Shown: positions 1 through 8,479 of the stretch, one piece after another
Layout of the letters: every line of letters begins with the position of its first letter
Numbering within the stretch: the stretch's first letter is position 1
From: Mesobacillus zeae
Lineage (GTDB): Bacteria; Bacillota; Bacilli; Bacillales; Cytobacillaceae
DNA length: 64,000 nucleotides
Reading direction: 5' to 3'
Assembly: GCF_003570705.1 (NCBI RefSeq)
Contig: NZ_QWVT01000033.1
Span: forward strand, 1-64,000
Notes under the pieces: model-generated
Database searches by the model: none
The model's input: the letters and a program-made list of their open reading frames with translations, nothing else
What the model was told of the DNA's origin: nothing
Translations under genes and position numbers: made by a program

Positions 1-87
1 AACCAGTAAAAACTGGTTAACCTTATAATACGAACGCACCCGTTGGACAAGACTTATTGTAGTGTTGACTTATTATGTGAAGTGAAT

Positions 88-117
88 AAAAAAGACGTCT
101 AGTAGTATAGAACGTCT
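88..117 (-). terminator. Rho-independent terminator after NTF2-like gene
   Basis: On the minus strand a short stem (AGACGT pairing with ACGTCT) is followed by a run of six T. It lies just past the stop codon of the NTF2-like gene. Confidence 0.6.
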
Positions 118-122
118 CTCTT

Positions 123-488
123 TCAAAAATTATTTGGTAAGGGACTTAAATGCTCGTGAATTAAAAGCCAGACATCGGATTCTTTGACGAATACATTTGT
201 GGCCCTTCCATGGCCGCTTGCATATTTATCATTGACAAAGCCTTCATAGAAATAGGTATAAGTACAAGTTGCCGAGTTACTTCCTGTGAATAGCCAGTGC
301 ACTTCTTGTGCTTCGTAGTTTTCATTTTTAACAATTGACCATGCGTTTTCAAAATATGTCTGTATTTCTTCGTGAGTTGTACAATTTCGATCTGAGAAGA
401 AATAAACAGCATTAGGATGAAGAAATTTTTTAACTTCATCAAATTTATGAGTGTTTGTTGCCTGGATGTAATTGTGTAATACCTTCAA
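123..488 (-). CDS. NTF2-like / SnoaL-type small protein
   Basis: This 121-residue protein has the length and feel of the NTF2-like (SnoaL/DUF4440) cone fold: an N-terminal helix (YIQATNTHKFDEVKKFL), a PNAVYFF segment, and later strands carrying TCTYTYFYEGF and WLLIHEHLS. Members act as small-molecule isomerases or cyclases, or simply as binding folds, so no substrate can be named. The start is a TTG at 488 preceded by GGAGGG at a spacing of about eight bases. The gene is alone in its transcription unit, with a terminator on each side. The fold assignment rests on motif feel only; a function is not claimed. Confidence 0.6.
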   Translation of the reverse strand: MKVLHNYIQATNTHKFDEVKKFLHPNAVYFFSDRNCTTHEEIQTYFENAWSIVKNENYEAQEVHWLFTGSNSATCTYTYFYEGFVNDKYASGHGRATNVFVKESDVWLLIHEHLSPLPNNF

Positions 489-596
489 TTTTATACCCTC
501 CTATCGTCTCTTATAAAGAAACACAAAATTTATTAGGAGATTGGGAGTTGTTAATTCACAGTTCGACCATACTACGCTTCTTCAACTGCCCCTCCT

Positions 597-626
597 TAAG
601 AAAAAGAGCTGTCGAAGCAACTCTCT
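597..626 (-). terminator. Terminator after alpha/beta hydrolase
   Basis: Minus-strand hairpin AGAGTTG-CTTCGA-CAGCTCT followed by TTTTTCTT, about 60 bases past the hydrolase stop codon. Confidence 0.65.
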
Positions 627-686
627 TATTGAAGTAAAGCACCCGTTCGTACAATATTTCACAAACTTCACTTACTGCGTTAAGTA

Positions 687-1505
687 TTAGTTTTGGAACT
701 CTTCAATTCTATCCAACCATTCATTTAATAGAGTGCTAAAAAGTTGTGGTTGTTCAATTTGTAAATTGTGACCTGCTATATCCAATACAGCAAATGTTCC
801 TCGCGGATACTTGTTTACTATGTCAAGAGCATCTTTATATCCAACCGAAGAGTCTTGTCTTCCTAACAGGAATACACTGGGTTTAATAAAATCAGACTGG
901 TCAATCTTAAAAGAAAACCCATATTTATTCTTAACTTTATTTAGAAACTTTTCATCTCCAATTTTACAACCACTTAGAATTTCTTTGTTGTACCTTAACC
1001 ATGTGTACTCATCAAGTACAATGTTGTTATTTCTAAAATCTTCTAATTCATCCTTTGATAAATTTTCAATAAACTTTTCATCCGTTCTCAATATTTTATG
1101 TTTCTCAACTGTTCTATTTTCTGGAAGAGGAATAATAACAGGACATATAAATGCTGCACCGAGTATTTGTTCTTGATGCTTTTCAATAATGCCCCTAGCT
1201 ATATAGCCACCGTAAGATTCCCCAGCAATTACGTACTCTTGGTTAGGAATTACAGCTTGAATAAAATCTAAAACAGCATTCAACATTTCATCAGAACTGC
1301 TTATTTCGTTATATTCTTTTGTTAATCCCATTCCAGGTAGGTCAATATAAATACGTCGCCAACCCTCCCTCTTAGTAAATATAGGTTCCATACAACCACT
1401 CATTAATCGATGGTCCGGAGAATAACCGTGTATCATTAAAATTGGTTTACCTTCCCCTAAATCTTTATAATGTATTTCAGCTTGGCGAACTTTGCAATAT
1501 GCCAT
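687..1505 (-). CDS. Alpha/beta hydrolase
   Basis: This is an alpha/beta-hydrolase-fold enzyme of 272 residues. The oxyanion-hole strand reads MIHGYSPDHRLMSG, the nucleophile elbow is GESYGGY (serine nucleophile), and the catalytic histidine lies near the C-terminus in DIAGHNLQIEQP, with a likely acid in LLGRQDSSVG. The domain order is that of small cytoplasmic esterases and haloperoxidase-like hydrolases; the substrate is unknown. An upstream in-frame ATG at 1532 exists, but the ATG at 1505 has an AGAAGGA ribosome binding site six bases away and begins a family-like N-terminus (MAYCKVRQAEIHYKDLG), so 1505 is preferred. It is monocistronic, with its own terminator. Confidence 0.85.
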   Translation of the reverse strand: MAYCKVRQAEIHYKDLGEGKPILMIHGYSPDHRLMSGCMEPIFTKREGWRRIYIDLPGMGLTKEYNEISSSDEMLNAVLDFIQAVIPNQEYVIAGESYGGYIARGIIEKHQEQILGAAFICPVIIPLPENRTVEKHKILRTDEKFIENLSKDELEDFRNNNIVLDEYTWLRYNKEILSGCKIGDEKFLNKVKNKYGFSFKIDQSDFIKPSVFLLGRQDSSVGYKDALDIVNKYPRGTFAVLDIAGHNLQIEQPQLFSTLLNEWLDRIEEFQN

Positions 1506-1571
1506 ATTAATCCTTCTTTCTATAAAAATCATTTTAACTAACAGTACCTATTCTCTTTTTGTTTCTTCAAT

Positions 1572-1605
1572 TCCTTGTTCAACTAACCCCTTTAGTTCAA
1601 CAAGG
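1572..1605. terminator. Long inverted repeat, possible bidirectional terminator
   Basis: CCTTGTTCAACTAA and TTAGTTCAACAAGG form a 14-bp stem with one mismatch, flanked by A- and T-rich DNA. It sits between the hydrolase and the broken MerR-like gene. Its role could equally be an operator for the hydrolase. Confidence 0.45.
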
Positions 1606-1713
1606 AAAATTAAAGTTATTTCTATTTCCCATAGGGTGGTAGGTTATTGCAGAACTGCTGTAGAAAGTTAATATAATATAATATTCCATTCCCTAGATTA
1701 GGAGGGTTACAAA

Positions 1714-2118
1714 TTGGAAAAACAATTATTAACTATGGCCCAGATCGCAAAACAATAAAATCTTGCTGAATCTACAGCAAGATTTTATAGAGATCGTTTC
1801 GAAGATTACATACCATCTGTTGGTGAAGGAAGAAAAAAAAGATATAGACCCGAGACAGTCGAGGTATTGCGGTTTATTGCGGAAGGATTTAAACGCAACC
1901 TAACCGCAACGGATATCGAGGATGGTTTAACCCGCATGGTTGCAAGAAATATTGAAGTTGAAAAAGAAACCGCAATAACAACAGCAGCAACGCAGCAACA
2001 ACCAGAAAACGAACTAAAACAATATGCTTTACAACTTCAAATTGCACTCGAACAAATGAGTGCAACTATGCAAATTATTGCTGATCAAAAAGAAGAGATT
2101 GCGGAATTGCAGAAATGA
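1714..2118 (+). pseudogene. MerR-like (DUF3967-type) regulator with in-frame stop
   Basis: A TTG at 1714 with GGAGGG upstream starts an open frame that hits TAA at 1756-1758 and then continues in the same frame to 2118. Read through the stop, it gives an N-terminal winged-helix half (MAQIAKQ, stop, NLAESTARFYRDRF, then SVGEGRKKRYRPETVEVLRFIAEG) and a glutamine/glutamate-rich coiled coil ending in IADQKEEIAELQK. This is the layout of MerR-like regulators of Bacillus accessory DNA. Relatives usually carry leucine at the stop position, so one TTA-to-TAA change would explain it. No good internal start rescues the DNA-binding domain, so the gene is probably dead unless the stop is suppressed. Confidence 0.7.
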
Positions 2119-2272
2119 TATGGAGAAGGTAAAGTTATCAACAATGGAATCTAGTGAATGTAGGCCAGCTTTTAGGAATATGATTTAATTACCATAACAC
2201 AGATTAGTTTAAATGAATGATGAGATGAATTCCACTCTCCTCAAGGTGGAAAAAAATCTTTAACGAACCCTC

Positions 2273-2307
2273 AAAAAAAGCCACCGGAGCTATTGCCCCG
2301 GCGGCTT
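2273..2307 (-). terminator. Terminator after Snf2 helicase
   Basis: Minus-strand GC-rich stem (AAGCCGCCGG ... CCGGTGGCTT) followed by TTTTTTT, about 50 bases past the ywqA-like stop codon. Confidence 0.85.
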
Positions 2308-2354
2308 ACACTAACTGAATTCGATCTAACTCAACCCAGCTCATCCCGCACCTG

Positions 2355-5186
2355 CTACGCCAGGTTCACCAGCGCATGCAGGTCGGCTGTGGACATTTCG
2401 GTGATCCAGCTTTCGCTCTGGAGAATCTGGTCGTTTAGCGTTTGCTTTTTCTCGAGCATCATATCAATTTTTTCTTCAAGCGTGCCTGTGCTGATCAGCT
2501 TGTGCACGTGCACGAACCTGCTTTGACCGATGCGGTAAGCGCGGTCGGTCGCCTGATTCTCAACGGCCGGGTTCCACCAGCGGTCATAGTGGATCACATG
2601 GTTGGCTGCGGTCAGGTTAAGGCCAGTGCCGCCCGCTTTAAGCGACAGCAGGAAGATCGGGAATTTCCGCTCCTGGAACTGCTGGATCAAATCATCGCGC
2701 TTCGTTTTTGGCATGCTGCCGTGCAGGAACGGCACCTCGACATTATAGGAATCCTTCAATGCGGTGCGGATCATTTCGCCCATTCCGATGTACTGGGTGA
2801 AAATAATGCAGCTTTCTTCCTGATCGAGCACACTGCCTGTCAGGTCAATCAACTTCTCCATTTTTGCTGAGCGGGTGATAAGCTCGGCTGGGTGCTCTTC
2901 TTTCAGATAAAGCGCCGGATGGTTGCAGAGCTGCTTCAGTCGGCCAAGCATCTGCAAGATCAAGCCTTTCCGCTCAAACGCCGACAGCTCCTCGATTTTT
3001 GCAAATGTATCCTTGACGAGCTGCTCGTACAGGGAAGCCTGCTCGGCGGAAAGCGGGCAGTATTCCTTCTGTTCGACTTTGTCCGGCAGGTTCAGGGCAA
3101 CTTCCTCATCCTTCTTCGTCCTGCGGAGGAGGAACGGGCGGATCAACCCTTGCAGCCTGGCAATTTGTTCTTTTTCACCGTCCTTCTCGATCGGGACGAT
3201 GAATTGTTTCTGGAACTGTCCCGCGGTGCCGAGATAGCCGCGGTTCGTGAAGTCGAAAATCGACCATAGCTCAGAGAGCCTGTTCTCCATCGGTGTCCCT
3301 GTGAGGGCGATATGGTGGCGGCCATTGAGCTTCCGAACCGCTCGAGACTGCTTCGTATCGGCATTTTTGATGTTCTGCGCCTCGTCGATTACCACCGTGC
3401 TCCACTCGACTGGTTCAAGCTCCTCGAAATCGAGATGCGTCAATCCGTACGAGGTGAGGACAATATCCGCATCCTGGAGCGTATCGGTGAGTTTTTCGCC
3501 TTTTATCCGGCCTGCACCGTAATGCAGATGGACATTCAGCTCTGGCGCAAACCGTTCGATTTCTTTTTGCCAGTTGCCAAGCACCGATGTCGGGCAAATG
3601 ATCAGGGCAGGGGATAGCTCTTTTTCCTGCTCTTTTACACCGAGCAGGTACGAAATCAGCTGGATGGTCTTCCCGAGGCCCATATCGTCGGCGAGAACCG
3701 CGCCAAATCCGTACTGGCGCAGGAACAAAAGCCAGTTCATGCCAAGCTTCTGATAAGGCCTTAGCTCGCCGTTCAGCCCGGCAGGCAGCGGTACATCGGG
3801 AATTTCTTTTGTTTCCTTAAGCTGTGTGATCATTTGCTTCCAGTGCCGGTTCAGCTCAATCTGGATTTTGGCAAAAGCACGCGGATCGTCAAGCTCCTCC
3901 GAAGGCTCCACATCCGGATCGGCGAGCTCCTGCTGCAGAAGGTCGCGAATATGCAAGCCTTCCTTGTCGGCTTTTTTCATAAGCGTCTGGATTTGGCGGA
4001 TAAAGCCGTGGTCAAGCTTGATCCAGCGTCCGCGCATGAACACGAGCCGCCTTTTTTCATTGACAAGCCGCTGGAACTCTTCTTCGGACAGGTCAACACC
4101 ATTCATGGAGAAGCGCCAATCGTAATCGACCAATGCGTTCAGGCCGACGAACGACCTGCGGTAGCCGCCTTTGCTCTTAAGCTTTGCTTTGACTCTCAGG
4201 TTGGCATTTCTCACGGCTTCCCACCATGATGGCAAAAGAATTTCGATGCCAAGGGCCATCATCGTTTCGCTCGCTTCTGTTAAAAACAGCCACGCTTCCT
4301 CTTCGTTAAGGTGGGCACGTATGCGGCCGTCTTCTTCAAGCCAGGGAAAAGTATTGGCAAGCCGCGCTTCTTCGGCTTCAATTTTTTCAAGGAACCCTTC
4401 CCAGTCAGCAGGGTAGGATGCATAATCCCTCGCATCAATAAGCATATTCGGCTGCTGCTTCCCGCGCAAAAACAAATTCAGCTCCCAGCTGCCATCATCC
4501 TCAAGCGGTTCTTCCAGCCGTATACCAAGGGTGAACGGTGAGGGATCCTCCTTAAGGCCAATCCATTCAAGCCAGCGCGCCTCATCAAAGTAAGCAGCCA
4601 GCTGCTCGGCGGAAAGCTCTTTATTGTGAAGAAGGTCCAGTTTTTCGCCAAGCAGGTACTTCAGGCTCTCATTTTCATTAAAATAAGCCTCGAGCGCGTC
4701 ATGGAATAAATTGGAGATGAACTCCTTGACGGGCCAATCCTCCCCTTGCTCGCGAATCGTCCTTTCCCAGAAATCAGCGTGGAATTCCTCAATCACTTGT
4801 TCTGGCAGCGACCAGCGGAATTCTCCATCCCCAAGGGCGGCAAAGTCAGGATGCCAATCCTTCTCGACGATCGCTTCATGAATTTTGTGCGCGGATGCGA
4901 GACAGAGCTCTGATAGCTCATCCCATTCCCATTCCACCATCATGTTGAAGCTTTCCTCGGCAAACAGCGTAACCAGCTGCCAGCCGCTCACGACGAGGCC
5001 TACTTTCCCCATATGGACGCCGTCATTAAGCATCGTTCCGTAAAAACTTTCTTTATGCCTGTTAAAAAGGAGATGCTTCCATTGCAGGATCCCAAGCATT
5101 TCTTCTTTTTCATCCAGTGCGTAAAGGAAATAGCTCCCGCTGCCCAATGGGACAGTGTGTATTTCTATTTGTCTAGATTTAAGCAT
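2355..5186 (-). CDS. ywqA: Snf2-family (DEAQ box) helicase, YwqA-like
   Basis: A 943-residue bacterial Snf2/SWI2 ATPase, close to the length of B. subtilis YwqA. The first ~460 residues form an N-terminal region typical of bacterial Snf2 proteins. The motor follows: Walker A LADDMGLGKT at about 498-507, the DEAQ box (VVIDEAQNIKN) at about 601, motif III TGTPMENRLSELW, and motifs V/VI in KAGGTGLNL and NQATDRAYRIGQ near 850-890. Such proteins are double-stranded-DNA translocases that remodel protein-DNA complexes. It starts at ATG 5186 with AAGGAG upstream. A SWIM zinc-finger gene lies upstream on the same strand, the ywqA-ywqB arrangement of B. subtilis. The exact cellular role is not evident. 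Confidence 0.93.
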   Translation of the reverse strand: MLKSRQIEIHTVPLGSGSYFLYALDEKEEMLGILQWKHLLFNRHKESFYGTMLNDGVHMGKVGLVVSGWQLVTLFAEESFNMMVEWEWDELSELCLASAHKIHEAIVEKDWHPDFAALGDGEFRWSLPEQVIEEFHADFWERTIREQGEDWPVKEFISNLFHDALEAYFNENESLKYLLGEKLDLLHNKELSAEQLAAYFDEARWLEWIGLKEDPSPFTLGIRLEEPLEDDGSWELNLFLRGKQQPNMLIDARDYASYPADWEGFLEKIEAEEARLANTFPWLEEDGRIRAHLNEEEAWLFLTEASETMMALGIEILLPSWWEAVRNANLRVKAKLKSKGGYRRSFVGLNALVDYDWRFSMNGVDLSEEEFQRLVNEKRRLVFMRGRWIKLDHGFIRQIQTLMKKADKEGLHIRDLLQQELADPDVEPSEELDDPRAFAKIQIELNRHWKQMITQLKETKEIPDVPLPAGLNGELRPYQKLGMNWLLFLRQYGFGAVLADDMGLGKTIQLISYLLGVKEQEKELSPALIICPTSVLGNWQKEIERFAPELNVHLHYGAGRIKGEKLTDTLQDADIVLTSYGLTHLDFEELEPVEWSTVVIDEAQNIKNADTKQSRAVRKLNGRHHIALTGTPMENRLSELWSIFDFTNRGYLGTAGQFQKQFIVPIEKDGEKEQIARLQGLIRPFLLRRTKKDEEVALNLPDKVEQKEYCPLSAEQASLYEQLVKDTFAKIEELSAFERKGLILQMLGRLKQLCNHPALYLKEEHPAELITRSAKMEKLIDLTGSVLDQEESCIIFTQYIGMGEMIRTALKDSYNVEVPFLHGSMPKTKRDDLIQQFQERKFPIFLLSLKAGGTGLNLTAANHVIHYDRWWNPAVENQATDRAYRIGQSRFVHVHKLISTGTLEEKIDMMLEKKQTLNDQILQSESWITEMSTADLHALVNLA

Positions 5187-5673
5187 GGAAGCATGCTCCT
5201 TCCTGATGGTTAATCTCAGCAGTTTCTGTTGTGCGGTGCAGGGAGCTCTGACGCACTTGTGTGGTAAGTCCCGAGCACAGGCAGCTTAAATCCCGCTGCT
5301 CTGGCTGCGATGCATCATGAAAATCCGCCGCACGCTTTTTACAGTTACTTTTTTTATTAAAACCCATTCATTTTCAGCAAATATAATGAAAAAGCACATC
5401 ATCCGCTCGTTTTTAGCTTGAAAATTGGGTGTTAAGCCTGTCGATAGGTGGCGGGAAAAGTTTTATTCCCGGTTAGCTGGTGTTTATTCCCGATTACGGC
5501 CGAGTTATTCCCGATTAGGTATGATATATTCCCGATTAACGTGAATATATTCCAAGTAGATGTAATAAAATTACAATCTATGTTTTTCATCCGCATTCTC
5601 TGCCGGAACACCATACGAACAATGTTCCTCGGCACCATTAACACCTGCACCAAGACCACCCAAGCCCAATCCG
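5187..5673. other. Gene-free region between ywqA- and ywqB-like genes
   Basis: No convincing gene. The part next to the helicase gene (5187-5400) is moderately GC-rich and could be a leader, but no known riboswitch or T-box was recognised. The middle holds the phased repeat array listed separately. Short frames through the array show seven-residue periodicity only because the repeat is 21 bases long. Confidence 0.7.
5465..5555. repeat. 21-bp-phased array of ATTCCCGATTA units
   Basis: The core ATTCCCG occurs at 5465, 5486, 5507 and 5528, exactly 21 bases apart, with a decayed fifth unit (ATTCCAA) at 5549. The core is usually followed by ATTA and preceded by TT or TA; the 10-base spacers are unrelated. 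Two hypothetical frames cross it, but their periodicity follows from the repeat. Confidence 0.85.
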
Positions 5674-7305
5674 TTAGTCCTCCTGCACCTCAATCAGCTT
5701 GCTACGCGCGCATTCTTCGTGAAAGGCGCGGAGGCGCTTTGTACGCGTAAGAAGCTTTTCGAAGAACATTTCCCATTCACCAACGCGCTTTAATTTCTTA
5801 TAGATGGTGCGCAGCTTTTTTAAAAGGCGCACGGCCTGGCGGTAGCTGGCACGATTCTTTTGTGAAATGAACATGTCCGTCGCGTGATGCAGGATGGGCA
5901 GCAGTACTGCTGGATTCTCTTTTTGCACAATCTTGATTTTGTCATTGGGCAGTTCAAGCGCATCGAAGTTGGCGTAGGTGTACAGCTCGCTCCACTTTTC
6001 GTAATCGCCTTTTTCGAATAAAAAACTTTCATATTCAACAAAGCTGTAGGGCAGGGACTGGTTCATCAGGCGCTCAAGCAAATCCAGCTTCCCGGTTTCC
6101 CGGCAGTACAGGGAGACCGCTTTGACCGAGTGCTTGACGAACACCCGACCTGCATAATAGTCGTCAGTATCAGCGAGGTAAACCCGAATCTGCTGCACAA
6201 GCAAATCGGCGTAAGAACCCATCCGGCTCCATTCGCGCGCGCGCGGCAGCTCATCAAGCCAGTAAAAAAGGCAGGGGAGTGCCGGGCGACCGTTCCGCTT
6301 CACGATTTCAAGCGTTTCTTTATCACGTTTCGTTAAAAAGTAATGGTGGGCAAGCGCAATCTCCTCGGCAAACAATCTTTTGCCTTCACCGAACTTTTCA
6401 AGCCTTTCCCGTTCCGCATCACGCCATACCGTTTTCTTCAGCATACTTGTCCAGAGGATACGGTACAGGTGAATACGTTCAAAATCAAACATGCCTGAAT
6501 GCTCGACAAGCCGTGAAGTGTTTGCGGCAATTTTTTCGATAAAAGGGTCGAAGTCAAACGGCAGTGATAACAATGACATCTCTTCCGCAGTCAATTCGAT
6601 CTTGTCGGTGAGCGAGTCGAACACATAGCCATAATACCGTTCAATCGTCTCGCCCGAATAGCCGAGCTCCTCGCTCAGCTCCGAAAGAAGGTGGAAAGCC
6701 TCGATGGAGCCTATTAGGTCGTAAAGCTCCTTCCACTCCTTCTTGAACGGCGCGGATGCCTCCACTTTCCGAAGGTAGGCCTGCACGAGGTTGGAAATCA
6801 CATAGGGAGTCGGCTTCCCATATGAGTTCATGATCTCACGGAAGGTATTTTTAAAAGAATCAATCCAGCAGTCATAGTCGTATGCGAGCGTCCCGCCTGT
6901 TTTGATCAGGTCCTTTGCCCGCTGAAGGCCGAGCTGGCTCGCAATATTCATTTCCTTCGCCGGTTTCCGCCACTCTTCCACCCAATCCGACACGCTGTCT
7001 GCCTGGGAGTAAGAATGCATGAATGCGGCCATCCTGTGCCGGCAGAAGCCCTGCGCCGGGCATGTGCAGCTGCTGTCCTCAGGGTCCTCAAGTGAGATAT
7101 AGATCCGGGCAGGGGTTACATCCTGGACCGTCGCCCAGATGGAGTTGGCCATTAACTTTTGATGATGGACAAGGCCCTGACGATACAGCATCAATCCTTT
7201 CTGGAAAATGCGCGCATCCTCTTCCACCTCAGGCCTCAGAAGCCCCGCCACTTTAACAGCAGCGCTTTTAAGCTGTTGTACGATTGCTTCCGATATCAGT
7301 GCCAC
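5674..7305 (-). CDS. ywqB: SWIM zinc-finger protein, YwqB-like
   Basis: A 543-residue protein with an N-terminal SWIM zinc finger: CTCP at residues 80-83, then CRH at 88-90 (CxC...CxH pattern). The rest is a mostly helical, repeat-like region without recognisable catalytic motifs. SWIM domains mediate DNA or protein binding and in bacteria are repeatedly found beside Snf2 helicases. Here it lies immediately upstream of the ywqA-like helicase on the same strand, separated by about 490 bases with a repeat array, so co-transcription is possible but not shown. A joint DNA-transaction role with the helicase is inferred from conserved neighbourhood only. Confidence 0.85.
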   Translation of the reverse strand: MALISEAIVQQLKSAAVKVAGLLRPEVEEDARIFQKGLMLYRQGLVHHQKLMANSIWATVQDVTPARIYISLEDPEDSSCTCPAQGFCRHRMAAFMHSYSQADSVSDWVEEWRKPAKEMNIASQLGLQRAKDLIKTGGTLAYDYDCWIDSFKNTFREIMNSYGKPTPYVISNLVQAYLRKVEASAPFKKEWKELYDLIGSIEAFHLLSELSEELGYSGETIERYYGYVFDSLTDKIELTAEEMSLLSLPFDFDPFIEKIAANTSRLVEHSGMFDFERIHLYRILWTSMLKKTVWRDAERERLEKFGEGKRLFAEEIALAHHYFLTKRDKETLEIVKRNGRPALPCLFYWLDELPRAREWSRMGSYADLLVQQIRVYLADTDDYYAGRVFVKHSVKAVSLYCRETGKLDLLERLMNQSLPYSFVEYESFLFEKGDYEKWSELYTYANFDALELPNDKIKIVQKENPAVLLPILHHATDMFISQKNRASYRQAVRLLKKLRTIYKKLKRVGEWEMFFEKLLTRTKRLRAFHEECARSKLIEVQED

Positions 7306-7811
7306 CTGCCATTCCTCCCCTTCACAAGCCGTTTTGGCTGTCCGCCAATCGGGCTTAATTTCTCAAAGCTTCCTATATAAAAGAAATAAAATTCATAAGC
7401 AAATCCATTCAGACTGGAAAACCAATCCCATTGAAAAAACCATATTCTTTTATTATAACTAAAAATTGTGCGAGATAGGAGTGGGAAGGTGATTTTAGGG
7501 AAGGTTTCCCTTACATTCATGAAGACAATGGCGCATTGGCTCCATAAACCATCATGACATTCGGACAAATCTTTTTCATTTTAGAAAAAAAGGAGGATTT
7601 CCCATATCGCAGGCTGAATTATTCTTATAAAAGGAGTCTTCTTAAAGAAGGGGTGATGTTAAACTATCATTGATACAGGCGAAATGTGTCAAACCCAATA
7701 ATTCAATTACGACAAAACGATGAATATATGAAGAAATAAAACAACAAATTTTTCCTATAAGCTACAATAGAAACATCAATTCATTTGGAGACAACGTGGG
7801 GGAAAATAATC
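7306..7811. other. Divergent intergenic region
   Basis: It separates the minus-strand SWIM gene from the plus-strand Yip1 gene and must hold both promoters. A TACAAT hexamer at about 7763 is a candidate -10 for the Yip1 gene, but no clear -35 was found. An isolated AAAGGAGGATTT at about 7590 resembles a ribosome binding site without a start codon behind it. Confidence 0.5.
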
Positions 7812-8462
7812 ATGATGCTTTATAACGGCCTCAAGAATCCGAATTACCAATCACACCAAATCCGCGATAGTGAAAGTATGAAGGGGCTGTGGCGGAGCGC
7901 CATCCTGATGGTTTTGGCAAGCTGTCTCGTCTTTGGCATGAGCGCCTATTTCGGCGTGGGATCTGAATATCTTTCGAAAAAGCTGACAAGCATTTCGGGA
8001 GCGGAATATGAGATGCATAAATCTCTGTTTGTGGCTGGCCAGGTTCTCTGGGGCATGTTTTATGGAGCGGGTATTCTGTTTGTCCCGGCTTTGTTTTTCT
8101 GGTCGCTGACCGATACAGGTCTCGATAAGTTTCTTTACATACAGTTTCTCGTGCTCGCCATCCTGCTTCTTGAAAAAACGGCAGAAATGATCCTTGCAGT
8201 GACGCTTGGACTGCCGGAAATCTCGTCACCTTTTTCTCTCGGCGTGCTGGGGCAGTACATAACGGGCAATAGCTTTATTGTTTATTTTCTCGCATCGATT
8301 ACGATTTTCAAGATTTGGGCGATGTTCGTCCAATACACATATATTAAAGTGCTCACCGATAAAAGCAGAGGGGCAGTTCTCGGCATGGTCATCGGATTGA
8401 ACGTCGCCCTTTGGCTATTGTCATCGCTATTCTCCATCATCCAGTTTGAGAAGCTTGTGTAA
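7812..8462 (+). CDS. Yip1-family membrane protein, YknW-like
   Basis: An integral membrane protein of about 216 residues with five likely transmembrane segments (for example ILMVLASCLVFGMSAYFGV, GMFYGAGILFVPALFFW, FLYIQFLVLAILLL, IVYFLASITIF, VIGLNVALWLLSSLF) and the Yip1 layout. In B. subtilis the Yip1 protein YknW helps assemble the YknXYZ ABC transporter that protects against the SdpC toxin. The ATG at 7812 has GGGGGA eight bases upstream; a TTG at 7785 in the same frame lacks a binding site. The gene ends 17 bases before the adaptor gene, so the two form an operon. The annotation by analogy is good; the function here is unproven because the ABC genes are missing. Confidence 0.8.
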   Translation: MMLYNGLKNPNYQSHQIRDSESMKGLWRSAILMVLASCLVFGMSAYFGVGSEYLSKKLTSISGAEYEMHKSLFVAGQVLWGMFYGAGILFVPALFFWSLTDTGLDKFLYIQFLVLAILLLEKTAEMILAVTLGLPEISSPFSLGVLGQYITGNSFIVYFLASITIFKIWAMFVQYTYIKVLTDKSRGAVLGMVIGLNVALWLLSSLFSIIQFEKLV

Positions 8463-8479
8463 CGGGGAGGCAAAGGAAA

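Noticed and set aside
2442-4541. Several plus-strand frames of 75-142 residues inside the helicase gene
   Set aside because: They are antisense shadows of the GC-rich ywqA-like gene, without binding sites or protein motifs.
5203-5350. Possible leader RNA or T-box upstream of the ywqA-like gene
   Set aside because: GC-rich, but no T-box sequence, specifier loop or known riboswitch core was found.
5448-5750. Open frames with seven-residue repeats (LFPI- or IGN-type) across the 5.5-kb array
   Set aside because: The periodicity follows from the 21-bp DNA repeat; there is no ribosome binding site and both strands give equally open frames.
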